From contig CAUZFM010000121.1 of assembly GCA_963579235.1 (NCBI GenBank), positions 1 through 5,343 of the forward strand: a stretch of DNA of 5,343 nt, read 5' to 3'. Below, piece after piece: positions 1-5,343 of this stretch; within the stretch, counting starts at the first letter, position 1, and each line of letters begins with the position of its first letter. The translations under genes and the position numbers were made by a program. The stretch comes from UBA1149 sp963579235. Lineage in GTDB: Bacteria > Desulfobacterota > Binatia > UBA1149. The notes under the pieces were generated by a model. It searched no databases. It saw nothing but the letters and a program-made list of their open reading frames with translations, and was not told where the DNA came from.

Positions 1-537
1 GTGCGCCTCGACAAGACTATTGTAAGCACCGAGCCTGCGCGTTACCTGGTCGAGACTCTCTTGCTCACCGGTAAGAAAAAACCAGCCGTCGCCGGCCTTG
101 TAGCGGTCTGCAAATTCAAGCAACTTTGCCGGTGTGTCGTTGTCCGGGTCTACCGAGATCGATACGAAGCGCACCGTCCGCCCCATTTCTCCACCGAGCT
201 CCTTGTAGAGTTCCGACATCTTGGCCGTCTGCACCGGGCAGGTGCCGGGGCAGCGGGTAAAGATGAAGTTGACGACCACTACCTGGTCCTTGAGAACATC
301 GCTGTAGAATTTCAGTTCTCGACCGCGTTGGTCAAGCAAGATGGAGTCAGTGAACCAACTTCGTGCGGCCTCGTTTCCGTTGCGGACGGCAGTGACAGAA
401 ACGGGGGTGGTAGTAGCTCGAGTCGCGGCGGGGGCCGCGGATGAACGGGTTACACCAAGCAGCAGGAAGCACACCAGGGCGGTCACGCTCACCGTTGCGA
501 AACTGATCGTTAAAGATTTAAAGCTCGAGCATTTCAT
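1..537 (-). CDS. SCO1/SenC family copper chaperone (copy B), C-terminus outside window
   Basis: The first 179 residues are visible; there is no stop before the left edge. The ATG at 535-537 overlaps the TGA of copy A (534-536) as ATGA. Residues 1-34 form a Sec-type signal peptide: Lys residues, hydrophobic core ISFATVSVTALVCFLLLGV and a probable cleavage after SSA. The SCO motif is NFIFTRCPGTCPVQ with Cys96 and Cys100, followed by FVSISVDPDNDTP and FFLTGE. The last visible codon (bases 1-3) encodes His179 in SLVEAH, aligned with the copper-ligand His158 of copy A. All three expected copper ligands are therefore present. By hand alignment the mature domains of A and B are roughly half identical over about 118 residues, so they are clear paralogues. 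Only a weak purine-rich stretch (AGAAGAA) precedes the start, so translation probably depends on coupling to copy A. About 30-50 residues are expected to be missing at the end. Confidence 0.93.
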   Translation of the reverse strand, partial: MKCSSFKSLTISFATVSVTALVCFLLLGVTRSSAAPAATRATTTPVSVTAVRNGNEAARSWFTDSILLDQRGRELKFYSDVLKDQVVVVNFIFTRCPGTCPVQTAKMSELYKELGGEMGRTVRFVSISVDPDNDTPAKLLEFADRYKAGDGWFFLTGEQESLDQVTRRLGAYNSLVEAH

Positions 538-1172
538 CGCTGGTTTTCTTCTACCGGCTCCGCAGCAACCGCTCCCGGCCCGGCAATCCGTGCCGCGGCG
601 AGCGCGTCCACGCGTGCCAGCACGTCTGCCGGACGCGGAAAACCGTAGAAGCGTGTCCAACCGCCCCTGCTGCCGTCTCCCACCAGGATCATCGCCGGGT
701 GCGATTCAACCTCGCTCGAGTACGCACCCAGGCCAACCAGGGCCCTGTCGACGTCGGCCTTCTCGCCCGTGAGCCAGGTCCAGCCCTCTCGCGCCCCGTA
801 GCGAGCGGCGGTTTCCGCCAGCCTCTCAGGCACATCGGTGACCGGGTCTATGCTCAGGCTCAACAGCTTGACCTCGTTGCCCAGGCGATCACCCAGCTCC
901 TTCTGCAGGCCTGCAAAAATTGCAGACTGCATGGGGCACACCGACGGGCAGGTAGTAAAAATGAAGTTCATTACCACGATCTGCTCTCCGATCAGGTCGC
1001 TGACCAGCATCATGCGCTTGCCATCCTGATCGAGCAGCGGCACGTCGATAAGCCTGACGTCGGCGGCGTCGTTTCCCACCACGCCCACGCCCGTGGCCGT
1101 GGCTGCCCGCATCAAAAACGGGCAAGCAAGCATGGCAGTCGATAGCAGCACTGCGAGCAGGCTTTGTTTCAT
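534..1172 (-). CDS. SCO1/SenC family copper chaperone / thiol-disulfide protein (copy A)
   Basis: A 212-residue protein with a thioredoxin-like SCO fold. Residues 1-26 look like a Sec signal peptide (hydrophobic LLAVLLSTAMLACPFLM, probable cleavage after ATA). The copper-binding motif CPSVCP gives Cys75 and Cys79 in the context NFIFTTCPSVCPMQ, and the third ligand is His158 in SSEVESHPAM. Other family marks are LLDQDGK (46-52), SLSIDP (105-110) and WLTGE (133-137). SCO proteins bind Cu in the periplasm and classically help assemble the CuA site of cytochrome c oxidase, or act as thiol reductases. The start ATG overlaps the propeller gene's stop by four bases, and GGGAG lies seven bases upstream inside that gene. 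Its own stop overlaps the start of a second SCO gene. No oxidase subunit gene is in the window, so the client may be the neighbouring multicopper oxidase (inference). The C-terminal tail after about residue 195 is Ala/Glu-rich and looks dispensable. Confidence 0.95.
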   Translation of the reverse strand: MKQSLLAVLLSTAMLACPFLMRAATATGVGVVGNDAADVRLIDVPLLDQDGKRMMLVSDLIGEQIVVMNFIFTTCPSVCPMQSAIFAGLQKELGDRLGNEVKLLSLSIDPVTDVPERLAETAARYGAREGWTWLTGEKADVDRALVGLGAYSSEVESHPAMILVGDGSRGGWTRFYGFPRPADVLARVDALAAARIAGPGAVAAEPVEENQR

Positions 1173-3067
1173 CTCGCCGCTCCCTGCGACACGTCGGCAT
1201 AGTCCCTTCCAGCGTCGCCGAAAGCGATGCCCAGCGATCGTGCCTCCACCTGTACCAGGTAACGACCCCCGCGCGGAAAAGTAACGCCGGCCTCGTACAC
1301 GCCGTCCTTTACTTCCTTGGTCCAGGACCTTGCGCTCCAGTTTTCGCCCGCGCGAAAGGCTATCAGCCTCAGGTCGTCGAGACCGGTCAGGGGCCGGCCA
1401 TTGCGACCGTCTACCACCTGGTAGCGCAGGGTCACCTCGTCACCCGGCGCGAGATCCTCGCCCACGAACAGTCCGCGGAACAACGGCTTCACCGCTTCCC
1501 CGTGGCCGGGTTCTCCCGCGACCTCGAACTCAAAACAGGTCACCACCCGTGGGCTGCCCAGCACGAAGGGAACGTCGTACACCCCGGGTTCGTCCAGCCG
1601 GGTAACCGTCTCGTAGACGCCCGAAGTGCCGCGCTCTCGCAGCGAGCGGTCGTAGAGAATCACGCCCAGCGGGTTGGACGCCCAGGTCTTGAACGAACCC
1701 ATGGGTGACATCATTCCGTCGGCGTAAAAATAGATGACCTTCTCGACCGGGTTGGCCACCACGGCGCCGCCCTCATCGGGCAAAAGATCCATGGGCAACA
1801 GGCCCGGGCGCACCATTCTTCCCTCGGGTCGCTCAACTCCCATGGGGATTTTCAGCACCGGAGCAGCTTCAGCATCCGCAAGCGCAGAGAGCTTTACCAG
1901 CGACAGGTTGGAGCTGTCGGCGTGGTAGACGTAGGCGAAGATCGAGCTGAAAAGAACGTGGCTGGGTTTTTCCTCGAGCGCTACCCTGCGCGACAGCCTC
2001 GCAGCTGCGGTATCGATGATGTCAACGGCCCGCGCCTCGGGGTTGACCACGAATACCCAGCGCCCCTGCCGATCGGCTTCAAGCGTCGTAGCGCCCTCGG
2101 GGACATCGATCTCCACGGCTGCCCGGCCCTCGCGAGGGTAAGCAACCGTAACCGTGTTGAGCGAAGGATTGAGCAGGTAAAAAGCGCCGGCCAGCTCCGC
2201 CCAGGCGACCTGAAGTGAGCCTTCGCCCACTTCAAGAGAAGACACGACTTTCATGCTCCCCGTATCGATCACCGACACGCGACCGGCGCCCCCCGCCGAC
2301 ACGATCACGTAGCGCCCCTGCTGGTCGAAGGCAAAATCTATCGGGCCTCGCCCCACTTCGATCGAACGAAGTTGTCGCTGGCCGCCGGGGGCCATCACGC
2401 TGACGGTGCCCGAGTCGTCGTTGCCCACCCACACAAAACGACCGTCGGGCTGTACTTCTATCGCCCGCGGCGCGTTGCCCACTGCCAGGTAGGCAGCGAC
2501 TCGTCGGCCCTTCACGTCAACAACGGCCACCTTGTTATCGTCGGGCAAGGTCACCCAGGCCAGCGCCGTGTTGGGGTCAAAATCCCATGCGTGCGCCTCG
2601 CCGTCCAGGATAATATGGGCCTTCTGGTTGGAAGTGTTCAGGTTGACCATGGGGTTGAGAATGGAGACTGAATTGTCAGCGTTGAGCGTGAGGATGTAGT
2701 AACCGTTGAGATCGTCGTCGGCGTGCGTGACACCGAACTGCCCCATGGCGCGTATCAGGTTTTCGCACTCCTGCTGCGACGGAGCGGGAGCGCCCTTCTC
2801 GCGCGGGCTGAGCCAGGCAGCCGGGTGCAGCTGCGACAGTCCAAAACCCGAATCGGGATCAGACAGTCGGAACTTGACCAGAAGGTCCCCGCCCGCCCTG
2901 ATTGCCTGACCCGCCTCGGAATCCAGGCTGTGTACCGAGAATTCAACGCCCGCAGGCTTGGAATCCTCGGCATCCACCGGCACCGGGCAGCCCAGGAGCA
3001 GGGCCAGCGGCAACAGGGCCACCACCAGCAATTCGACCTTTCGTTCGTATTTAAGAAACCCCCGCAA
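1169..3067 (-). CDS. Lipoprotein with cytochrome D1-like/YVTN seven-bladed beta-propeller and C-terminal beta domain
   Basis: A 632-residue protein. The TTG start at 3067 is supported by AAGGGG seven bases upstream and an in-frame TAA further up. The N-terminus is a lipoprotein signal: basic n-region, hydrophobic stretch 13-25 and lipobox LLGC with Cys27 as the acylated residue. Residues 40-117 form an uncharacterised beta-rich segment with a single Cys101. Residues about 118-408 hold seven repeats of roughly 40 residues with propeller signatures such as NKVAVVDVKGRRV, GTVSVMAP, GRVSVIDTGSMKVV and AVDIIDTAAARL. Residues 440-520 contain the segment GMMSPMGSF and the strand pattern PRVVTCFEFEV; residues 538-612 resemble a small FixH/YtkA-like beta domain. 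No CxxCH is present, so it carries no c-type heme. Such propellers are often annotated cytochrome D1 domain proteins, but d1 heme binding should not be assumed. It overlaps the next gene by four bases (ATGA). Likely role, by inference: membrane-anchored periplasmic partner of the oxidase/SCO proteins. Confidence 0.9.
   Translation of the reverse strand: MRGFLKYERKVELLVVALLPLALLLGCPVPVDAEDSKPAGVEFSVHSLDSEAGQAIRAGGDLLVKFRLSDPDSGFGLSQLHPAAWLSPREKGAPAPSQQECENLIRAMGQFGVTHADDDLNGYYILTLNADNSVSILNPMVNLNTSNQKAHIILDGEAHAWDFDPNTALAWVTLPDDNKVAVVDVKGRRVAAYLAVGNAPRAIEVQPDGRFVWVGNDDSGTVSVMAPGGQRQLRSIEVGRGPIDFAFDQQGRYVIVSAGGAGRVSVIDTGSMKVVSSLEVGEGSLQVAWAELAGAFYLLNPSLNTVTVAYPREGRAAVEIDVPEGATTLEADRQGRWVFVVNPEARAVDIIDTAAARLSRRVALEEKPSHVLFSSIFAYVYHADSSNLSLVKLSALADAEAAPVLKIPMGVERPEGRMVRPGLLPMDLLPDEGGAVVANPVEKVIYFYADGMMSPMGSFKTWASNPLGVILYDRSLRERGTSGVYETVTRLDEPGVYDVPFVLGSPRVVTCFEFEVAGEPGHGEAVKPLFRGLFVGEDLAPGDEVTLRYQVVDGRNGRPLTGLDDLRLIAFRAGENWSARSWTKEVKDGVYEAGVTFPRGGRYLVQVEARSLGIAFGDAGRDYADVSQGAAR
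1180..1184 (-). promoter_or_regulatory. Ribosome binding site of SCO copy A, inside the end of the propeller gene
   Basis: GGGAG on the minus strand, seven bases before the ATG at 1170-1172. Together with the ATGA overlap it supports this start and translational coupling to the upstream gene. Confidence 0.6.
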
Positions 3068-3070
3068 GCT

Positions 3071-3092
3071 GTAACCCCTTATAAAAAGTTAC
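3071..3092 (-). repeat. Weak inverted repeat enclosing the propeller gene ribosome binding site
   Basis: GTAAC (3088-3092) and GTTAC (3071-3075) on the minus strand flank a 12-base A/T-rich loop that contains most of AAGGGG. Five-base arms alone are weak, so a regulatory role is only a possibility. Upstream C-runs (minus strand CCCCC at 3099-3103) could also pair with the GGGG. Confidence 0.25.
3075..3080 (-). promoter_or_regulatory. Ribosome binding site deciding the TTG start of the propeller gene
   Basis: AAGGGG on the minus strand, seven bases before TTG at 3065-3067. It is the only good Shine-Dalgarno match near the signal peptide and it justifies the rare TTG start. It sits in the loop region between the arms GTAAC and GTTAC of a short inverted repeat. 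Confidence 0.7.
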
Positions 3093-3115
3093 CCTGTCGG
3101 GGGAGTTCAACAAGC

Positions 3116-3127
3116 CCCCAAACGGGG
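3116..3127 (-). repeat. Short GC hairpin (4-base arms)
   Basis: CCCC-GTTT-GGGG on the minus strand. It resembles the stronger hairpin at 3143-3158 in having C-run and G-run arms around a four-base loop, and is the third such element in the 141-base gap. No T-tract follows. Confidence 0.4.
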
Positions 3128-3142
3128 AAACAGCAGCCCGTA

Positions 3143-3158
3143 CCCCCCGTTCGGGGGG
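3143..3158 (-). repeat. Perfect GC hairpin (6-base arms, 4-base loop)
   Basis: CCCCCC-GAAC-GGGGGG on the minus strand, in the gap between the oxidase and propeller genes. An alternative pairing of CAGCCC and GGGCTG (3134-3139 with 3156-3161) competes with it. No T-tract follows in the direction of transcription, so it is not a canonical intrinsic terminator. It could slow or partly terminate transcription, or protect the 3' end of the oxidase message. Confidence 0.6.
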
Positions 3159-3171
3159 CTGAGCGAGTTAA

Positions 3172-3199
3172 CCCGGCAGCGACCGGGCCAATTGCCGGG
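3172..3199 (-). repeat. GC inverted repeat just after the oxidase stop codon
   Basis: On the plus strand, arm cccggca (3172-3178) pairs with tgccggg (3193-3199). A nested alternative pairs cccgg (3172-3176) with ccggg (3183-3187) around a six-base loop. It starts ten bases after the TGA of the oxidase gene and is followed by TTAAC, not a T-run. Possible 3' end stabiliser or weak terminator. Confidence 0.5.
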
Positions 3200-3208
3200 C
3201 TATAGCCG

Positions 3209-5343
3209 TCAGTCGACTTCCAGCCGGCCCCAGAGGCCACCCGCCCGGCCGTGCCCCGTTCCGTCGTGATAGAGCCATGTGCCGGCGCGCGCGCCGCCTT
3301 CCAGGTCCATGGTACGGGCCACGAAGGGGGCTATAACGCTCGCTCCCCCGGTGCCCCGTCTCGGCTGGCGGTTGTCCGGATAGTCGTGCCCCTGCACGAG
3401 GAAGGTGTGCTGCAGGGGACCGCCGGAGGGCTGCAGTACGTGGAAACGAACCTTCTGCCCGTCGGCTGCCCTGAACAACGGTGTCTCGATGGGCCCACTG
3501 AAGAAGTCGGCCGGGAACGCCACGTCGTTGAGATCAACGGCCGTGGGTACACCCAGGCGCGCCCAGAAATTCTCGGTTCGGTAATTGAACGCCTTCTCGG
3601 CCTGGTCGACCTTGGCGTCGGGAATCCTTCCCTGGCCTGTGAACAAGTCCAGGTCTTCCTGGTAGAGAACTACGAACTCGCGAAAGGTTTCACCATCGGC
3701 CGTGGTCACGTCTACCGCTGTTCCCGACGAAGCCGCCATGCCGGTCTCGGTGTCGGCCCAGCTGGCACCGGCTTCTTCTATTACCAATGCGCCGAGCAAG
3801 CCTTGCCGAGCATCGACCAGGAAGTCGCCGTAGGAACGCAGGTTGCCCGGGCCCAGCTCCTCCGCTTCGGAATATCCATGCCACGTATAGCCGGCGTACC
3901 AGTGGTAGTTGATAGTCTCACCGGGCATAGCGGTCTGGAGAAAGTTCAAGCCCACGTTAGCACCGTCGGAATAACGTACGTCGTAGGACACGCGCTGCGG
4001 ATGCATCGATACCTCGGTGTCTGGCATGTGGTTAGTCAACGACACCGTGATGCAGTCACCTGAGTTGGCCCTGAGCACCAGCGGCTCGACGGCCTTGGTA
4101 CCCGCCGCCAGTGCGGCCCGGTCCTCGGCCAGCAAGAAGATACGCGCGTTGGGGTCGTAAATGTCCTCGCGCTGGTTGTACACCAACCTGCCGCCCGGCA
4201 GCAGGTCGGCGGCTCGCCAGGCTTCGACCTCGAACAGGCGCGCGGGCGAATTCTCCAGGCAGTCGTTGCGCTCACCGGAGGCAGCGGCGGCCAGTTGGGC
4301 CAACCTGAGATCAGAGTCGCTGGCATCAAAAGAAAGCCCGTCAGCAAACACGCGTATGAGTCCCCAGCTTCCGTCGTTCAAATGATCATTGGCGCCGAAA
4401 TGGTACAGGTAATCGGCCACGCCGCCGCCGGTCACCGGCGGAGCCACGCCCAGGTCGCACTCGAAGTGCTCGGATATACCTATGGGTTGGCCCTGAACCA
4501 TCGGGGAGTCAGGTTCGTCTATGCTCTCGGGCCACAACCCACCGTGAACATTGAAGCTGTGCTGGGCCTGGTGTGCGCCCTGTACAAGCCGTACCTGCAT
4601 TCGTTCGCCCTCGCGGGCCTTGAATATCTCGGTAAAGGGGTCGCCGTTTACCCAGGAGCTGAACACGTCGGAAGGTACGCCGTCACCCGCATCCAGGTCC
4701 TCCAGATCATCGTCGGGGTGAGGGCCACCGCGTCCGGCAAAAGGTTCGTTGCGGTAGTTTACCACGTCTGTTCCACCCTTAAGTGATATGGCCTCTGGCT
4801 GGGCCGGCGCGCCTATGGGCACACCCTGCGGGGTGTACAGCAGAGCCAGGTCAGCCACCGCCATCATAAACTCACGGTGGTCCATATTCAGGCACCATTC
4901 TTCGTCAGGGCAGTCGGAGTCCGAGTTGCAGGGCAACGGTTCAACGGCTACCGCCTCCCCGCTCACCGTGCAGGTCTTGCTATCCGCGGCAACTATGTAT
5001 GCCTGAGTACCCACACCGCGGGCGGGGTCGAGCGGCAGCGAAAGATCATCGGTCAGGTCGGGCGTGAGCCAGTGCGAACCGGCAGGTTCTATGGTTAGCG
5101 CGTTGTAAAAACCGTGCTGCTGGCCGGTGGACGGAAAAAAGTGATCGTGGGTAAACACCGTTCTTATGCTGCGGTCCTGGCCATGCTTATTGAGCAAGGG
5201 GTCTGCCCACCACCTCTGCGTGGTGGTCTGGAAGCCACCGTCGGCCGTCAGCGTCGTGGGCAACCCCGAGGTTGCGCCGTCGCCCCACACGTTGACGGGG
5301 TTGCCCGCCGCGTCGTATGCCGAGGTGGCCGACCCGCCGAGCG
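3209..5343 (-). CDS. MnxG-like multicopper oxidase family protein, N-terminus outside window
   Basis: About 710 C-terminal residues are visible; the frame stays open to the right edge, so the true start lies upstream. An in-frame GTG at 5288-5290 is not the start, because family-like sequence continues before it (residues below are counted from that codon). Family-typical segments are TTTQRWWADPL (22-32), THDHFFPST (47-55), VNYRNEPF (177-184), RLVQGAHQAQHSFNVHG (234-250), GISEHFE (271-277), DYLYHFGANDH (293-303), HPQRVSYDVRYSDGANVG (430-447) and a terminal GGLWGRLEV. This order matches the large bacterial copper oxidases related to the manganese oxidase MnxG, which carry several cupredoxin domains. 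It is presumably exported, but the signal peptide is not visible. It ends in TGA, 141 bases before the propeller gene. The motifs expected to carry type 1 Cys and several trinuclear-site His residues are altered in the visible domains (see findings). Manganese oxidation is possible but unproven; the natural substrate cannot be told from sequence. Family call is confident, function is not. Confidence 0.88.
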   Translation of the reverse strand, partial: LGGSATSAYDAAGNPVNVWGDGATSGLPTTLTADGGFQTTTQRWWADPLLNKHGQDRSIRTVFTHDHFFPSTGQQHGFYNALTIEPAGSHWLTPDLTDDLSLPLDPARGVGTQAYIVAADSKTCTVSGEAVAVEPLPCNSDSDCPDEEWCLNMDHREFMMAVADLALLYTPQGVPIGAPAQPEAISLKGGTDVVNYRNEPFAGRGGPHPDDDLEDLDAGDGVPSDVFSSWVNGDPFTEIFKAREGERMQVRLVQGAHQAQHSFNVHGGLWPESIDEPDSPMVQGQPIGISEHFECDLGVAPPVTGGGVADYLYHFGANDHLNDGSWGLIRVFADGLSFDASDSDLRLAQLAAAASGERNDCLENSPARLFEVEAWRAADLLPGGRLVYNQREDIYDPNARIFLLAEDRAALAAGTKAVEPLVLRANSGDCITVSLTNHMPDTEVSMHPQRVSYDVRYSDGANVGLNFLQTAMPGETINYHWYAGYTWHGYSEAEELGPGNLRSYGDFLVDARQGLLGALVIEEAGASWADTETGMAASSGTAVDVTTADGETFREFVVLYQEDLDLFTGQGRIPDAKVDQAEKAFNYRTENFWARLGVPTAVDLNDVAFPADFFSGPIETPLFRAADGQKVRFHVLQPSGGPLQHTFLVQGHDYPDNRQPRRGTGGASVIAPFVARTMDLEGGARAGTWLYHDGTGHGRAGGLWGRLEVD

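Noticed and set aside
1..444. Open plus-strand frame beginning with GTG at the left edge
   Set aside because: The opposite strand encodes an unambiguous SCO protein with CxxxC and His; the plus frame ends in low-complexity Gly/Ser/Arg sequence.
1120..1124. Lipobox-like MLAC in the signal peptide of SCO copy A
   Set aside because: Position -3 is Met, not the usual Leu/Val/Ile, and hydrophobic residues continue past the Cys to a better signal peptidase I site at ATA.
1169..3067. Propeller protein as a c-type or d1 cytochrome
   Set aside because: There is no CxxCH anywhere in the protein, and the D1-like label reflects only the propeller fold; heme binding is not supported by the sequence.
3080..3110. 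Possible promoter before the propeller gene (TTGAAC and A/T-rich TTTATA)
   Set aside because: Spacing of about 19 bases, only a partial -10 match, and overlap with the ribosome binding region make it unconvincing.
3143..3158. Hairpin as a rho-independent terminator
   Set aside because: The stem is strong but the following bases on the transcribed strand are TACGGGCTGC, with no T-run.
3251..4063. Long open frame on the plus strand opposite the oxidase gene
   Set aside because: It is antisense to a gene with clear family motifs, its protein has no recognisable domain, and long antisense frames are expected in GC-rich coding DNA.
5288..5290. GTG as the start of the oxidase gene
   Set aside because: The frame is open to the window edge, the 17 preceding residues read as ordinary protein, and no signal peptide follows the GTG. 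The gene is simply cut by the window.

Overview
The window holds four genes, all on the minus strand, in the order multicopper oxidase-like protein (5343 to 3209, N-terminus outside the window), beta-propeller lipoprotein (3067 to 1169), SCO-family copper protein A (1172 to 534) and SCO-family copper protein B (537 to the left edge, C-terminus outside the window). The only gap is 141 bases (3068-3208), filled with GC-rich inverted repeats. The last three genes are joined by two 4-base ATGA stop/start overlaps, so they are almost certainly one translationally coupled transcript. The oxidase gene may or may not be co-transcribed with them.

The DNA is GC-rich (roughly 60 percent by eye) and three of the four proteins have visible export signals: a lipobox in the propeller protein and Sec-type signal peptides in both SCO proteins. 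This suggests a Gram-negative-type bacterium with a periplasmic copper system. A Cys/Asp motif in the oxidase (CNSDSDCP followed by another Cys) resembles short Cys-rich repeats common in exported proteins of Myxococcota and other former Deltaproteobacteria. That is only a hint; the taxon cannot be fixed from the sequence.

Inferred working model: the large MnxG-like cupredoxin protein acts on a metal or other electron donor outside the cytoplasm, the two SCO proteins (each with CxxxC, and each with the distal His) supply copper or handle thiol redox, and the heme-less seven-bladed propeller lipoprotein is an anchored partner or sensor. No cytochrome oxidase subunit, heme-binding CxxCH motif, RNA gene, mobile element or CRISPR array is visible. 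The most notable points are the degenerate copper-ligand motifs in the visible cupredoxin domains of the oxidase, the tandem SCO pair, and the composite architecture of the propeller protein.
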